DNA from: an uncultured Ruminococcus sp.
GTDB lineage: Bacteria; Bacillota; Clostridia; Oscillospirales; Ruminococcaceae
DNA length: 23,304 nt
Assembly (NCBI GenBank): GCA_900545125.1
Contig: UQXS01000014.1
Coordinates: forward strand, 1 to 23,304
Direction: 5' to 3'
Positions 1 through 6,430 of the stretch are shown piece by piece; positions within the stretch are counted from its first letter, which is position 1, and every line of letters starts with the position of its first letter. The notes below the pieces were generated by a model. That model saw nothing but the letters and a program-made list of their open reading frames with translations. It had not been told where the DNA came from and did no database searches. Position numbers and translations under genes: made by a program.

Positions 1-21
1 ATTCCCCTTGGGCAGGGGGTA

Positions 22-70
22 AGGGGGACAGCGTCCCCCTATAAAAGTAAATGCTGCTGCTTTTATTTTA
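22..70 (+). terminator. Possible terminator of a gene upstream of the window
   Basis: Two adjacent hairpins are visible. The first is AGGGGGAC (22-29) and GTCCCCCT (33-40) around a 3-base loop, with no T-run after it. The second is TAAAAGTA (42-49) against TGCTTTTA (58-65), one G-T pair, followed by TTTTA. Together they could end transcription from a gene lying left of the window. The gene itself is not visible, so this is an inference. The G-rich stem could also be part of a dispersed repeat. Confidence 0.4.
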
Positions 71-76
71 TCCGGC

Positions 77-105
77 TTGACAATCCCTGTTTTATAATGT
101 ATAAT
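77..105 (+). promoter_or_regulatory. smpB promoter (SigA type)
   Basis: A perfect -35 TTGACA (77-82) is followed after 17 bases by a perfect -10 TATAAT (100-105). Transcription would start near 112, about 30 bases before the smpB start codon. Confidence 0.88.
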
Positions 106-140
106 AATACCATGACAAACTGAAGGGAGCTGTATATACA

Positions 141-599
141 ATGCGTTCAAAGGGAACGAAGACTATCGCCGAGAATCGGAAGGCACGTCATGATTATTTT
201 GTTCTTGAAACTTATGAAGCCGGAATTGAACTGGTCGGAACAGAAGTAAAATCCATTCGTCAGGGAAGCGTCAATCTGAAGGATTCATGGTGTTCTATTG
301 ATAAGGGCGAACTCTGGGTAAAGGGAATGCATATCTCACCGTATGAAAAGGGAAACATTTTTAATCGTGATCCCATGAGAGTAAGAAAGCTCCTTATGCA
401 CCGCCGAGAGATCAATAAGCTTTTCGGCATCGTCAAACAGGATGGTTTGTCGCTTATACCGCTGAGCCTTTATTTTAAGGATTCAAAGGTCAAAATGCAG
501 CTCGGACTCTGCAAAGGAAAAAAACTTTATGATAAACGTGATGCCGCTGCAAAGAAAGATGCAAAACGTGAGATCGAAAGAAATATGAAAGTAAGATAG
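141..599 (+). CDS. smpB: SsrA-binding protein SmpB
   Basis: SmpB binds tmRNA and brings it to stalled ribosomes during trans-translation in the cytoplasm. The 152-residue length is usual for the family. The N-terminal part has the conserved run IAENRKARHDYFVLETYEAG, followed by GTEVKSIRQGSVNLKDS, and the C-terminal tail has KKLYDKR followed by the basic helix DAKREIERNMK that reaches into the ribosomal A site. The ATG at 141 follows AAGGGAG at 123-129. A strong promoter lies directly upstream and a hairpin terminator directly downstream, so it is transcribed alone here. No tmRNA gene (ssrA) was found beside it, although the two are often neighbours in other bacteria. The identification rests on recognised family motifs and is secure. 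Confidence 0.97.
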   Translation: MRSKGTKTIAENRKARHDYFVLETYEAGIELVGTEVKSIRQGSVNLKDSWCSIDKGELWVKGMHISPYEKGNIFNRDPMRVRKLLMHRREINKLFGIVKQDGLSLIPLSLYFKDSKVKMQLGLCKGKKLYDKRDAAAKKDAKREIERNMKVR

Positions 600-601
600 T
601 A

Positions 602-635
602 AAAGTGCAGCTATAACAAGCTGCGCTTTTTATTT
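602..635. terminator. Terminator after smpB, probably bidirectional
   Basis: AAAGTGCAGC (602-611) pairs with GCTGCGCTTT (620-629), with one G-T pair and an 8-base loop, followed by T-rich sequence on the plus strand. On the minus strand the same stem lies just past the araC-type stop codon and is followed by TTTTA, so it may end both convergent transcripts. Confidence 0.82.
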
Positions 636-1382
636 GTTGCCGTCGATATTGTCATTGTAGTATATGTCCCGGTATTTTGCCGGAGTCAGTCCGGTATTTT
701 TGCGGAAGACCGTCGTAAATGCGCTTTGGGTGCAGAATCCTAATGAAAGGGATATTTCAAGAATTGAAAAATCAGAATATTTAAGCATATTCTTTGCCGT
801 AGTTATTTTTGCCTGAGTAATATATCCCTTTACCGTATATCCTGTTTCTTTCAGAAAAAGCCTTGAAAAATAGCTTGGATTCAATTTTTCTCTATTGGCG
901 AGTTCCTTGAGAGTTATCAGTTCATGAAGATGGTTGTAGATATAGTCTATAGATCGTCTTACGTGAATGGATATGGCATTTGCCTTTCTGAGATCTCTCA
1001 TGCGTGCGGCAAAATCAAGCTGCATTTCTTCCAGCAGATCAATCACTTCAACCGTGCTCTTGCAGCAGTCAGCCTTACGGATGTAAATGTCAGTCAGAGT
1101 ATATGCCACATCCTGTTCCATGCCTGCCTCGACGCAGAATCGGGCAATAAGTGCTCCGGCTACTACAAGATGATAAATGGTATTTCTGACGGGATCATCG
1201 GAAAGAACGCCTTTTCCCTCCTCAAAATTACCTTTTATTTTCTCGAAATTCTCCCTGACTTTTTCCACATCGCCGCTGCGTATAGTCGCATATCGTTCGT
1301 ATTCCGTGTGGATATCCGTGCGGATAAAATTGCTTTCTTTATGGATAAACAGTCTGTAATTAAGATCACGATTGGTATTCAT
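630..1382 (-). CDS. AraC-family transcriptional regulator
   Basis: This is a 250-residue DNA-binding regulator. The C-terminal 100 or so residues (about 145-243) are a classic AraC/XylS double helix-turn-helix: LITLKELANREKLNPSYFSR is the first recognition unit, and ISLSLGFCTQSAFTTVFRKN followed by GLTPAKYR is the second, family-defining part. The N-terminal 140 residues are helical and resemble the variable effector-sensing part seen in many clostridial members, but no ligand can be assigned. I placed the start at the ATG at 1382 because GGAGG (plus-strand 1391-1395) sits 8 bases before it; an upstream in-frame TTG at 1400 has no suitable site. The gene is divergent from a MATE exporter, and paired direct repeats lie between them. 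Local control of the exporter and of itself is a reasonable inference. Confidence 0.92.
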   Translation of the reverse strand: MNTNRDLNYRLFIHKESNFIRTDIHTEYERYATIRSGDVEKVRENFEKIKGNFEEGKGVLSDDPVRNTIYHLVVAGALIARFCVEAGMEQDVAYTLTDIYIRKADCCKSTVEVIDLLEEMQLDFAARMRDLRKANAISIHVRRSIDYIYNHLHELITLKELANREKLNPSYFSRLFLKETGYTVKGYITQAKITTAKNMLKYSDFSILEISLSLGFCTQSAFTTVFRKNTGLTPAKYRDIYYNDNIDGNK

Positions 1383-1415
1383 AATTCTGACCTCCGGCAA
1401 TAAAATCTTTAGTAG

Positions 1416-1444
1416 ATAATACCATACTTTTGCAAAAAAAGCAA
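1416..1444 (-). promoter_or_regulatory. Possible promoter of the AraC-type regulator
   Basis: On the minus strand a weak -35 TTGCTT (1439-1444) and a -10 TATTAT (1416-1421) are 17 bases apart, placing transcription start some 25-30 bases before the ATG at 1382. The -35 is a poor match. It lies between the two ATACTTTTG repeats, so autoregulation is possible. Confidence 0.45.
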
Positions 1445-1452
1445 TACTTTTG
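1424..1452 (+). promoter_or_regulatory. Direct repeats, candidate AraC-type operator
   Basis: The nonamer ATACTTTTG occurs at 1424-1432 and again at 1444-1452, exactly 20 bases apart, in the divergent promoter region. AraC/XylS proteins commonly bind two same-orientation half-sites spaced by about two helical turns. The exporter -10 (TATAAT, 1477-1482) lacks a good -35 at the normal distance, and the second repeat ends just beside that position. This fits an activator-dependent promoter, though binding is inferred. Confidence 0.5.
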
Positions 1453-1511
1453 ATATAAAAAAACTCTCTTCGTGATTATAATATAGTAAATTAATCAGGG
1501 AGGAATACCTT

Positions 1512-2879
1512 ATGTCAAGAACTTCTGATATGACCGAGGGAAAAGTTTCAAAGCTTATACTTGCGTTCTTTTTTCCTATGCTTGTCACAAATATGCTCCA
1601 GCAGCTTTATTCGATAGCAGATACGGCAATCGTCGGGAAAGGTCTTGGCGATGATGCTCTTGCCGCCGTTGGTAATATGTCCTCACTGACATTTCTGATA
1701 ATCGGATTTTCACTTGGACTTTCAAACGGTTTTTCCGTTCTTATCGCCCAGAGTTTCGGCGCAAAAGATTACGCTAAAATGCGGCGAACCACTGCCGCTT
1801 CGATCAAGCTTGCGGCTATAATAACAATTGTGCTTACTGCTTTCAGTGTACTGTTTCTGAGATCAGTGCTGAAACTTTTGCAGACAGACAGCACTATCAT
1901 GAAAGACAGTCTGATATATGGCTACATAATTTTCGGAGGGCTGGCGGCTGCGATCGCATATAATATGTGTTCCGGAATACTGCGTGCGCTCGGCGACAGC
2001 CGCACACCGCTGACTGCTATAATTATTTCCACTGTTATCAATATTTTTCTTGATGCTTTCTTTATATTTGTTTTGAAAACAGGCGTTGAGGGAGCAGCTT
2101 TCGCAACGGTTTTTGCACAGGTAATATCGGCAGCCGTCTGCTATTCAAAGCTTCGCAAACTGGATATTCTCCGTCTCAGCCGTGAGGATTTCTCGCCGGA
2201 TGTACGTCTCAGTGCAGATCTTCTGAAAAACGGCATTCCCATGGCTCTTATGAATTCAATTACAGCTGTTGGATGTATGGTTATCCAGTATTTTGTCAAT
2301 GGTCTTGGAGTTGCCTATACATCGGCATATTCTGCTTGCAGTAAATTTATCAATATGTTTATGCAGCCTGCCTGCACCGCAGGATTTACCATGTCATCGT
2401 TTACAAGCCAGAATTACGGAGCACAGAAATACAGCCGTATAAAAGAAGCTCTTCGTGTATGCCTGACTATTTCATTCATAGCATATCTGATATTTGGTTC
2501 TATTATGGTGTTCTTCCCAAGACAGATTTCAGCTCTGATGCTCAACGGAAGTGAGCAGATAGGTCTTGCTGCTCAATATCTGCCTATCAGCGGTGTTATG
2601 CTGATATTTGTAGATTTCCTCTTTGTTTTCAGAAGCGGAGTGCAGGGGATGAGTTATCCGCTTATCCCGATGTGTTCGGGAATACTTGAAATGGTGCTGA
2701 GAATAGGAGTTATTATTATATTTGTTCCTACGACAGGATTTACGGCGACAGCATGGGCAGAAGCGGCTGCATGGCTCGGAGCAGTTCTGCTCAACGGTGT
2801 GGCATTTTTAGTAATTCTTCGCAGTAAGACTGGAAGAGAAAAGGTTTTCCGGGCTGGAAAAAAGCTCAGAAGTGCATAA
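1512..2879 (+). CDS. MATE family efflux transporter
   Basis: This 455-residue inner-membrane protein matches the multidrug and toxin extrusion family, which exports drugs or metabolites using a sodium or proton gradient. The start MTEGKVSKLILAFFFPMLVT, followed by NMLQQLYSIADTAIVG, is the typical first helix and loop, and the internal parts NGFSVLIAQSFGA, CSGILRALGDSRTPL and AFATVFAQ are recurrent in clostridial members. About twelve hydrophobic segments can be traced and the length is normal. AGGGAGG (1497-1503) lies 8 bases before the ATG. The gene stands alone between the divergent AraC-type regulator and a strong terminator. Substrate cannot be predicted from sequence. The promoter has TATAAT at 1477-1482 but no convincing -35, which suggests activation by the neighbouring regulator. 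Confidence 0.94.
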   Translation: MSRTSDMTEGKVSKLILAFFFPMLVTNMLQQLYSIADTAIVGKGLGDDALAAVGNMSSLTFLIIGFSLGLSNGFSVLIAQSFGAKDYAKMRRTTAASIKLAAIITIVLTAFSVLFLRSVLKLLQTDSTIMKDSLIYGYIIFGGLAAAIAYNMCSGILRALGDSRTPLTAIIISTVINIFLDAFFIFVLKTGVEGAAFATVFAQVISAAVCYSKLRKLDILRLSREDFSPDVRLSADLLKNGIPMALMNSITAVGCMVIQYFVNGLGVAYTSAYSACSKFINMFMQPACTAGFTMSSFTSQNYGAQKYSRIKEALRVCLTISFIAYLIFGSIMVFFPRQISALMLNGSEQIGLAAQYLPISGVMLIFVDFLFVFRSGVQGMSYPLIPMCSGILEMVLRIGVIIIFVPTTGFTATAWAEAAAWLGAVLLNGVAFLVILRSKTGREKVFRAGKKLRSA

Positions 2880-2908
2880 AAAAGCCGCACAGAGATGTGC
2901 GGTTTTTT
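2880..2908. terminator. Bidirectional terminator
   Basis: CCGCAC (2885-2890) and GTGCGG (2897-2902) form a hairpin with a 6-base loop. It is flanked by an A-run on the left and TTTTTT (2903-2908) on the right, so it can end the exporter transcript on the plus strand and the unknown membrane protein transcript on the minus strand. Confidence 0.9.
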
Positions 2909-2928
2909 ATATCCGGTTGAAAACGTGA

Positions 2929-3597
2929 TTATTTCAGATAATCTGATATTTCTTTCAGATATGCTGTTATTTCATCCAATGAATCCAATGAATCGGGGAA
3001 TACTTTCCAGCCTTCGCCTTTCATTTTTACAAGAACACATTTAGCATAATATTTACTTCCGCCTGCCTTGAATTGTATCTTGTATTCATAGCCTTTCTGG
3101 ATTTTGACTTCTTCGTCTATACCTGCGACTTTAAATAGAAAATTGTAAAATTCTTCAATATTCCTGCAATCCTTTGATTTGATTTTCTTGCCGGTTTTTA
3201 CATTGAGAAAGGAAGCATTTCCCTTTTTTACAATTTCATCGGAAATCTGCTGTATAGAACTCTCACAGAGCGTATGCATATCGTCGTTTCCTTCGGTGAG
3301 CTTTTCCGGAAAAGCCAGTTCAATTGCATCGTCAAGATTCTCTCCGTTTACAATTGCCTTTCCGAATTTTCTTGCCTGCATATATGACGGCGCAAGTGTT
3401 GCGATAGCAATGCCAAATATAGTAACAAGTACAAGTACAGTGATTATTACAGGCAATGGTGATTTCTTTTTTGGCGGTACTGCCGGCGGCAGCGTTTCGG
3501 GAATCTGACCGTACTGCCCATATTGTCCTTGTTGACCGTACTGTCCGGTAGTCTGTTCAGATGCGCCGGAAGTGTTGTTGTCTCTGATATCGTCCAT
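2929..3597 (-). CDS. Membrane-anchored protein of unknown function, QYG-rich N-terminus
   Basis: I do not recognise a named family. The 222-residue protein has a polar N-terminus with a short Gly-Gln-Tyr repeat (residues about 18-31), a proline/lysine linker PPAVPPKKK, one hydrophobic segment at about 48-69, and a C-terminal domain of about 150 residues that should lie outside the cell. The end of that domain, KGYEYKIQFK followed by KMKGEGWKVF, closely matches the end of the next protein upstream (KKGYEYKVKV followed by VKGDGWKVI), so the two are paralogs. This one lacks the zinc ribbon. The beta-rich ending looks like a small domain of the DUF4878/NTF2-like sort, which is only a guess. The ATG at 3597 was chosen because AAGGAGG (plus-strand 3603-3609) precedes it by 5 bases. 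It has its own strong promoter. Confidence 0.75.
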   Translation of the reverse strand: MDDIRDNNTSGASEQTTGQYGQQGQYGQYGQIPETLPPAVPPKKKSPLPVIITVLVLVTIFGIAIATLAPSYMQARKFGKAIVNGENLDDAIELAFPEKLTEGNDDMHTLCESSIQQISDEIVKKGNASFLNVKTGKKIKSKDCRNIEEFYNFLFKVAGIDEEVKIQKGYEYKIQFKAGGSKYYAKCVLVKMKGEGWKVFPDSLDSLDEITAYLKEISDYLK

Positions 3598-3647
3598 AAA
3601 AACCTCCTTAATATTCGCAAAAATCTGCAAATTATATAATAATATAT

Positions 3648-3676
3648 ATTTTATCACATAATTGTCACAATGTCAA
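3648..3676 (-). promoter_or_regulatory. Promoter of the QYG-rich membrane protein gene
   Basis: On the minus strand TTGACA (3671-3676) is followed after 17 bases by TAAAAT (3648-3653), with an extended -10 TGA. The spacer reads TTGTGA, six bases, TGTGA. The same layout occurs in the promoter of the paralogous gene at 4608-4636. Confidence 0.85.
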
Positions 3677-3706
3677 CAAAAAATCCGGAGTTTTTACACT
3701 CCGGAT
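3676..3706 (-). terminator. Terminator of the zinc-ribbon membrane protein gene
   Basis: ATCCGGAGT (3683-3691) pairs perfectly with ACTCCGGAT (3698-3706) around a 6-base loop. On the minus strand it is followed by TTTTTTG. It lies 15 bases past the stop codon of the gene at 3721-4476, and the T-run abuts the -35 box of the next gene. Confidence 0.88.
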
Positions 3707-3720
3707 AAATTTGTTATTAA

Positions 3721-4476
3721 TCAGAAATCAAAATCATCTAAATCGTAATCGTCAAGGTCGCTTAAATCAAGATTACTGAGACCGCCAAGCAATGCAATAG
3801 CACTGCTCATACCTTCTCTGTCAATAACTTTCCAGCCGTCTCCTTTTACTTTAACAACCCAAATTTTAAATGTTTCTGTTGACTTATCACCGTCAGCATT
3901 TACTTTAACCTTAACTTTATACTCATAACCTTTTTTTATTTCAATATCATCATCAACATCGTAGTCCTCAGCCTGATCCTTGAAAATAGCTTTTGCCTGT
4001 TTGCGCTCTTTTGTATTAAGTTTGCCGACTTTTTTTACTGATTTAACCTTGATTTTAACATCATTGTCTTTCATTGCTTCGATTCCATCTTTATAAGCAT
4101 CTTTATCTTCGTCAAAATCATCATCGCTTTTGTATTCTTTGTATGCATCGTCAAGCATTGTTACTTTTGCTACAGACTTAAAACCGTTCTTCTTGAAAAC
4201 ATTTTTAGCATACTTATTGGCTGCACCCTTTGCGCCTGTATGACCGCCAAGGAAAACAATAATAAGAATGAGAACGATAACACCAACAATTGCACCGATA
4301 ATAGCGCCGCTGTTCTTTTTTACGTGTGCCATAGCGTCGTTGAAGCCACCGTCGAGAGGATTTCCGGGCTGATTGTCAGGCTGTACAGGTGCCTGCTGCT
4401 GAGCTCCGGGACAAGCAGGGTTCGGACATGAACCACCGTCGGGATACTGTGTTCCACAATGTTTGCAAAATGCCAT
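3721..4476 (-). CDS. Zinc-ribbon membrane protein of unknown function, Asp-rich C-terminus
   Basis: The function is not known. The 251-residue protein begins with a zinc ribbon (Cys4, Cys7, Cys17, Cys22: CKHCG and CPNPAC), then a Gln/Pro/Asn linker, a hydrophobic segment at about 57-77 and a highly charged, probably extracellular part. The region at 183-219 (KKGYEYKVKV, then VKVKGDGWKVI) matches the C-terminal domain of the neighbouring 222-residue protein, showing a gene duplication. The last 15 residues are a repeated Asp/Leu stretch (DLSDLDDYDLDDFDF). Zinc-ribbon plus single-helix proteins of this kind are common in clostridia but mostly uncharacterised. GGAGG (plus-strand 4486-4490) is 9 bases before the ATG. 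The leader is about 125 bases and contains a long inverted repeat. Confidence 0.8.
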   Translation of the reverse strand: MAFCKHCGTQYPDGGSCPNPACPGAQQQAPVQPDNQPGNPLDGGFNDAMAHVKKNSGAIIGAIVGVIVLILIIVFLGGHTGAKGAANKYAKNVFKKNGFKSVAKVTMLDDAYKEYKSDDDFDEDKDAYKDGIEAMKDNDVKIKVKSVKKVGKLNTKERKQAKAIFKDQAEDYDVDDDIEIKKGYEYKVKVKVNADGDKSTETFKIWVVKVKGDGWKVIDREGMSSAIALLGGLSNLDLSDLDDYDLDDFDF

Positions 4477-4501
4477 AGTAAATGACCTCCATATTTTTAT
4501 T

Positions 4502-4603
4502 ATATGGCAACCTCTAAAAACCTTTTTTCAAAAATCAGGAATGCTTCAATATGCACCTGTCTGACGGTTGTTTAACCAAACAGGTTTTTAGAGATTGCCA
4601 TAT
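4502..4603. repeat. 102-bp imperfect inverted-repeat element in a leader region
   Basis: Two 22-base arms, 4502-4523 and 4582-4603, are complementary except at one position. The left arm contains GGCAACCTCTAAAAACC and the right arm GGTTTTTAGAGATTGCC. A smaller hairpin, ACCTGT with ACAGGT enclosing GGTT/AACC, lies inside. The outer end falls at the expected transcription start of the zinc-ribbon gene. It may be a small MITE-like insertion, with ATAT on each side of the GGCAA ends, or a leader structure. The sequence alone does not decide. Confidence 0.6.
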
Positions 4604-4607
4604 GTTG

Positions 4608-4636
4608 ATATTATCACAAAACTTTCACAATGTCAA
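4608..4636 (-). promoter_or_regulatory. Promoter of the zinc-ribbon membrane protein gene
   Basis: On the minus strand TTGACA (4631-4636) and TAATAT (4608-4613) are 17 bases apart, with an extended -10 TGA. Over 29 bases it is identical at 25 positions to the promoter of the paralog at 3648-3676, including TTGTGA and TGTGA in the spacer. This suggests common control or a duplicated promoter. Confidence 0.83.
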
Positions 4637-4809
4637 TATGCATCTGACATATTTTTCGGTTTTCAGGGAAAATTCGGCAGTTTGCATAAAATGGGAATTT
4701 TATTTATCGTCAATTAGCTGACAGCGTAAAATAATCCATGAATAATTTTATAACAACCGGAAATAATAAACGGTGTTCAAATAATATTAAGAAAAAAGGT
4801 GATCTTGCA

Positions 4810-4926
4810 ATGTGCAGTGATGATACAAAGATTTATGTTCCCGCAGAACCTGTTCCGGTGAGCATACCGGAAAACGAAACTGAGGATGTCAGGATCTTTT
4901 CCGGCAGATTGTCCCCAGAAGGCTGA
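4810..4926 (+). CDS. Possible small protein, 38 residues
   Basis: A short reading frame starts at an ATG preceded by AAGGTGAT, a fair ribosome binding site, and encodes a 38-residue acidic, proline-containing peptide (MCSDDTKIYVPAEPVPVSIP, then ENETEDVRIF). Its last 38 bases overlap the 3' end of znuB on the other strand. No good promoter was seen; a TAAAAT at 4727-4732 has only a poor -35 (TTATCG). I do not recognise the peptide. It could be a real small protein, a decayed gene end or chance. The rest of the gene-free stretch 4477-4888 holds the inverted repeat and the promoter described separately. Confidence 0.25.
   Translation: MCSDDTKIYVPAEPVPVSIPENETEDVRIFSGRLSPEG
4853..4872 (-). terminator. 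Weak hairpin downstream of znuB
   Basis: TTCCGGT (4853-4859) pairs with ACCGGAA (4866-4872) with a 6-base loop, 16 bases past the znuB stop on the minus strand. No T-run follows, so termination is uncertain. It is the only candidate for the end of the zinc operon. Confidence 0.3.
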
Positions 4927-5722
4927 AAAACAGGAAAAAGAATACGTTTACAATTACAATGCTTGCTCCGGGAGCTGTATTAAACAGCAGCGACATGAAC
5001 ATTCCTATAAGAAAGCTGACAACAGAAACAGTTCCCGCCGTAAGCACGACACCACGGAAACTGCGGCATATACACATCGCCGTCAGTGTGGGAATAACTA
5101 TAAGACTGGAAATAAGCAGAGAGCCCATCATCATCATGCCCAGAACCACGGTCACGGCGGTCAGTACAGCGAAAATCATGTTGTATATCCCTGCGTTTAC
5201 GCCTGTAGCACGTGCAAAGTTCTCGTCGAAAGTTACCGAAAATATTCTGTTGTACAGGAATATAAACGCCGCTATCACTATAACGGAAAGAACCACGCTG
5301 AGTATTACATCGCTTTTGCTCATGGCAAGAATACTGCCGAACATATAATGGCTGACATCGTTTGTTATGCCTGCTTTCGAGGAAACAAGAATACCTATTG
5401 ACAGCGCCGTTGTAGAAAACAATGCAATTGCAGAATCGCCGCTGATCTTGCTGTTTTCGCTGAGACGAAGCAGTATAAACGCTGCGATTATTACTACCGG
5501 AAGCGCAATTTTCAATGGCGCAAGATTCATTACGGCAGCTACCGAAAGAGCACCGTAGCCTATGTGGGACAGTCCGTCCCCGATCATTGAATACCTTTTC
5601 AGGACAAGGGTGACGCCCAGCAGCGATGAACATATTGTCACTGCCAGTCCTCCTATAAGAGCCGGAAGAAGTATTGCTCTGAAAAATTCCGGTGTAAACA
5701 TTATTCTGATATTTTCCGTCAT
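4889..5722 (-). CDS. znuB: Zinc ABC transporter permease ZnuB
   Basis: This 277-residue protein is an ABC-3 family permease, the membrane channel of metal uptake systems, here most likely for zinc. Seven to nine hydrophobic helices are visible, and the family hallmark GDGLSHIGYG (residues about 47-56) sits in the first third after LGVTLVLKRYSMI. The C-terminal part has MMMMGSLLISSLIVIPTLTA, typical of the family. The ATG follows the znuC stop by 3 bases, with AGGAGA upstream inside znuC, so translation is probably coupled. It is the last gene of the operon. Manganese or iron transporters share this fold, but the Fur-type regulator and the His-rich binding protein in the same operon favour zinc. 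Confidence 0.93.
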   Translation of the reverse strand: MTENIRIMFTPEFFRAILLPALIGGLAVTICSSLLGVTLVLKRYSMIGDGLSHIGYGALSVAAVMNLAPLKIALPVVIIAAFILLRLSENSKISGDSAIALFSTTALSIGILVSSKAGITNDVSHYMFGSILAMSKSDVILSVVLSVIVIAAFIFLYNRIFSVTFDENFARATGVNAGIYNMIFAVLTAVTVVLGMMMMGSLLISSLIVIPTLTAMCICRSFRGVVLTAGTVSVVSFLIGMFMSLLFNTAPGASIVIVNVFFFLFFSLLGTICRKRS

Positions 5723-5725
5723 GGT

Positions 5726-6430
5726 TCAATCTCCTAAAAATCTGCTGCTTATGTGGGAATTTGCGTATTCTTCCGGAGTGCCGAAAAAGCTGTGATCCCG
5801 GCTGCACAGACAGAGGATCCTGTTGGCGCACTCCAGTGATCTCACTACATCGTGAGATACCATTATAATCGTCATGCCGTCGTTTTTATTAAGATCGCCG
5901 ATAAGCTGATACATTTCCGATGTGGCAGTGGGGTCAAGTCCTGTAACAGGCTCGTCCAGAAGCAAAAGCTTTTTTGCGGCGCACATTGCTCTTGCAAGGA
6001 ACATCCGCTGCTGCTGACCTCCTGAAAGCTCACGGCAGCTTCTGTCTGCAAGATCTGCAACTCCGAGACGTTTCATGGCATTACGTGCCGCTTCTTTTTC
6101 CTTTGAGGAATAAAACGGACGCAGTCCTCTTCTGCCGAGGCAGCCGGAAATCACTACTTCACCGACTGTCGCAGGGAATCCTGCCGCCAGATTTGTATGC
6201 TGCGGAAGATAGCCTATATCTGATGTTTTAAGTCCGTCACCCAGAATTATTTTGCCGCTGTCCGGAGCTTTTATTCCGAGCAGACATTTCACAAGCGTGC
6301 TTTTGCCCGAACCGTTTTCGCCGAGTATGCAAAGGTAGTCTCCCTCGTTGAGGGAAAAGCTCAGTCCGCTTAGGACATCCGAACCGTCGTAACTGGCGTT
6401 TAAGTTGCTGCATTCAAGTATTTTTTTCAC
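5726..6430 (-). CDS. znuC: Zinc ABC transporter ATP-binding protein ZnuC
   Basis: The 234-residue ATPase powers zinc import with the neighbouring permease. All ABC motifs are intact: Walker A GENGSGKST (residues 38-46), the Q-loop in GYLPQHTN, the signature LSGGQQQR, Walker B KLLLLDEP and the switch histidine in IIMVSHD. The length fits metal-type ABC ATPases. Its start ATG overlaps the znuA stop by 4 bases (ATGA), and znuB begins 3 bases after its own stop, so the three genes form one tightly coupled unit on the minus strand. Confidence 0.95.
   Translation of the reverse strand: MKKILECSNLNASYDGSDVLSGLSFSLNEGDYLCILGENGSGKSTLVKCLLGIKAPDSGKIILGDGLKTSDIGYLPQHTNLAAGFPATVGEVVISGCLGRRGLRPFYSSKEKEAARNAMKRLGVADLADRSCRELSGGQQQRMFLARAMCAAKKLLLLDEPVTGLDPTATSEMYQLIGDLNKNDGMTIIMVSHDVVRSLECANRILCLCSRDHSFFGTPEEYANSHISSRFLGD

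Noticed and set aside
600..640. Search for a tmRNA gene after smpB
   Set aside because: The space to the next gene holds only a terminator hairpin; no tmRNA-like ends or tag frame were seen.
924..1403. A 159-residue plus-strand frame opposite the AraC-type gene
   Set aside because: It is the shadow of a clear AraC-family coding sequence and has no ribosome binding site or recognisable motif.
1450..1482. TTGATA (1450-1455) and TATAAT (1477-1482) as a standard promoter for the MATE gene
   Set aside because: The spacing is 21 bases, too long for a normal promoter; an activator-dependent promoter with only the -10 fits better.
4886..5831. Long open frames on both strands opposite or out of frame with znuB (for example plus-strand 4886-5401 and minus-strand 4980-5831)
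   Set aside because: Their peptides are low-quality, rich in Ser, Arg, His and Cys, and they overlap the well-supported znuB membrane protein gene fully.
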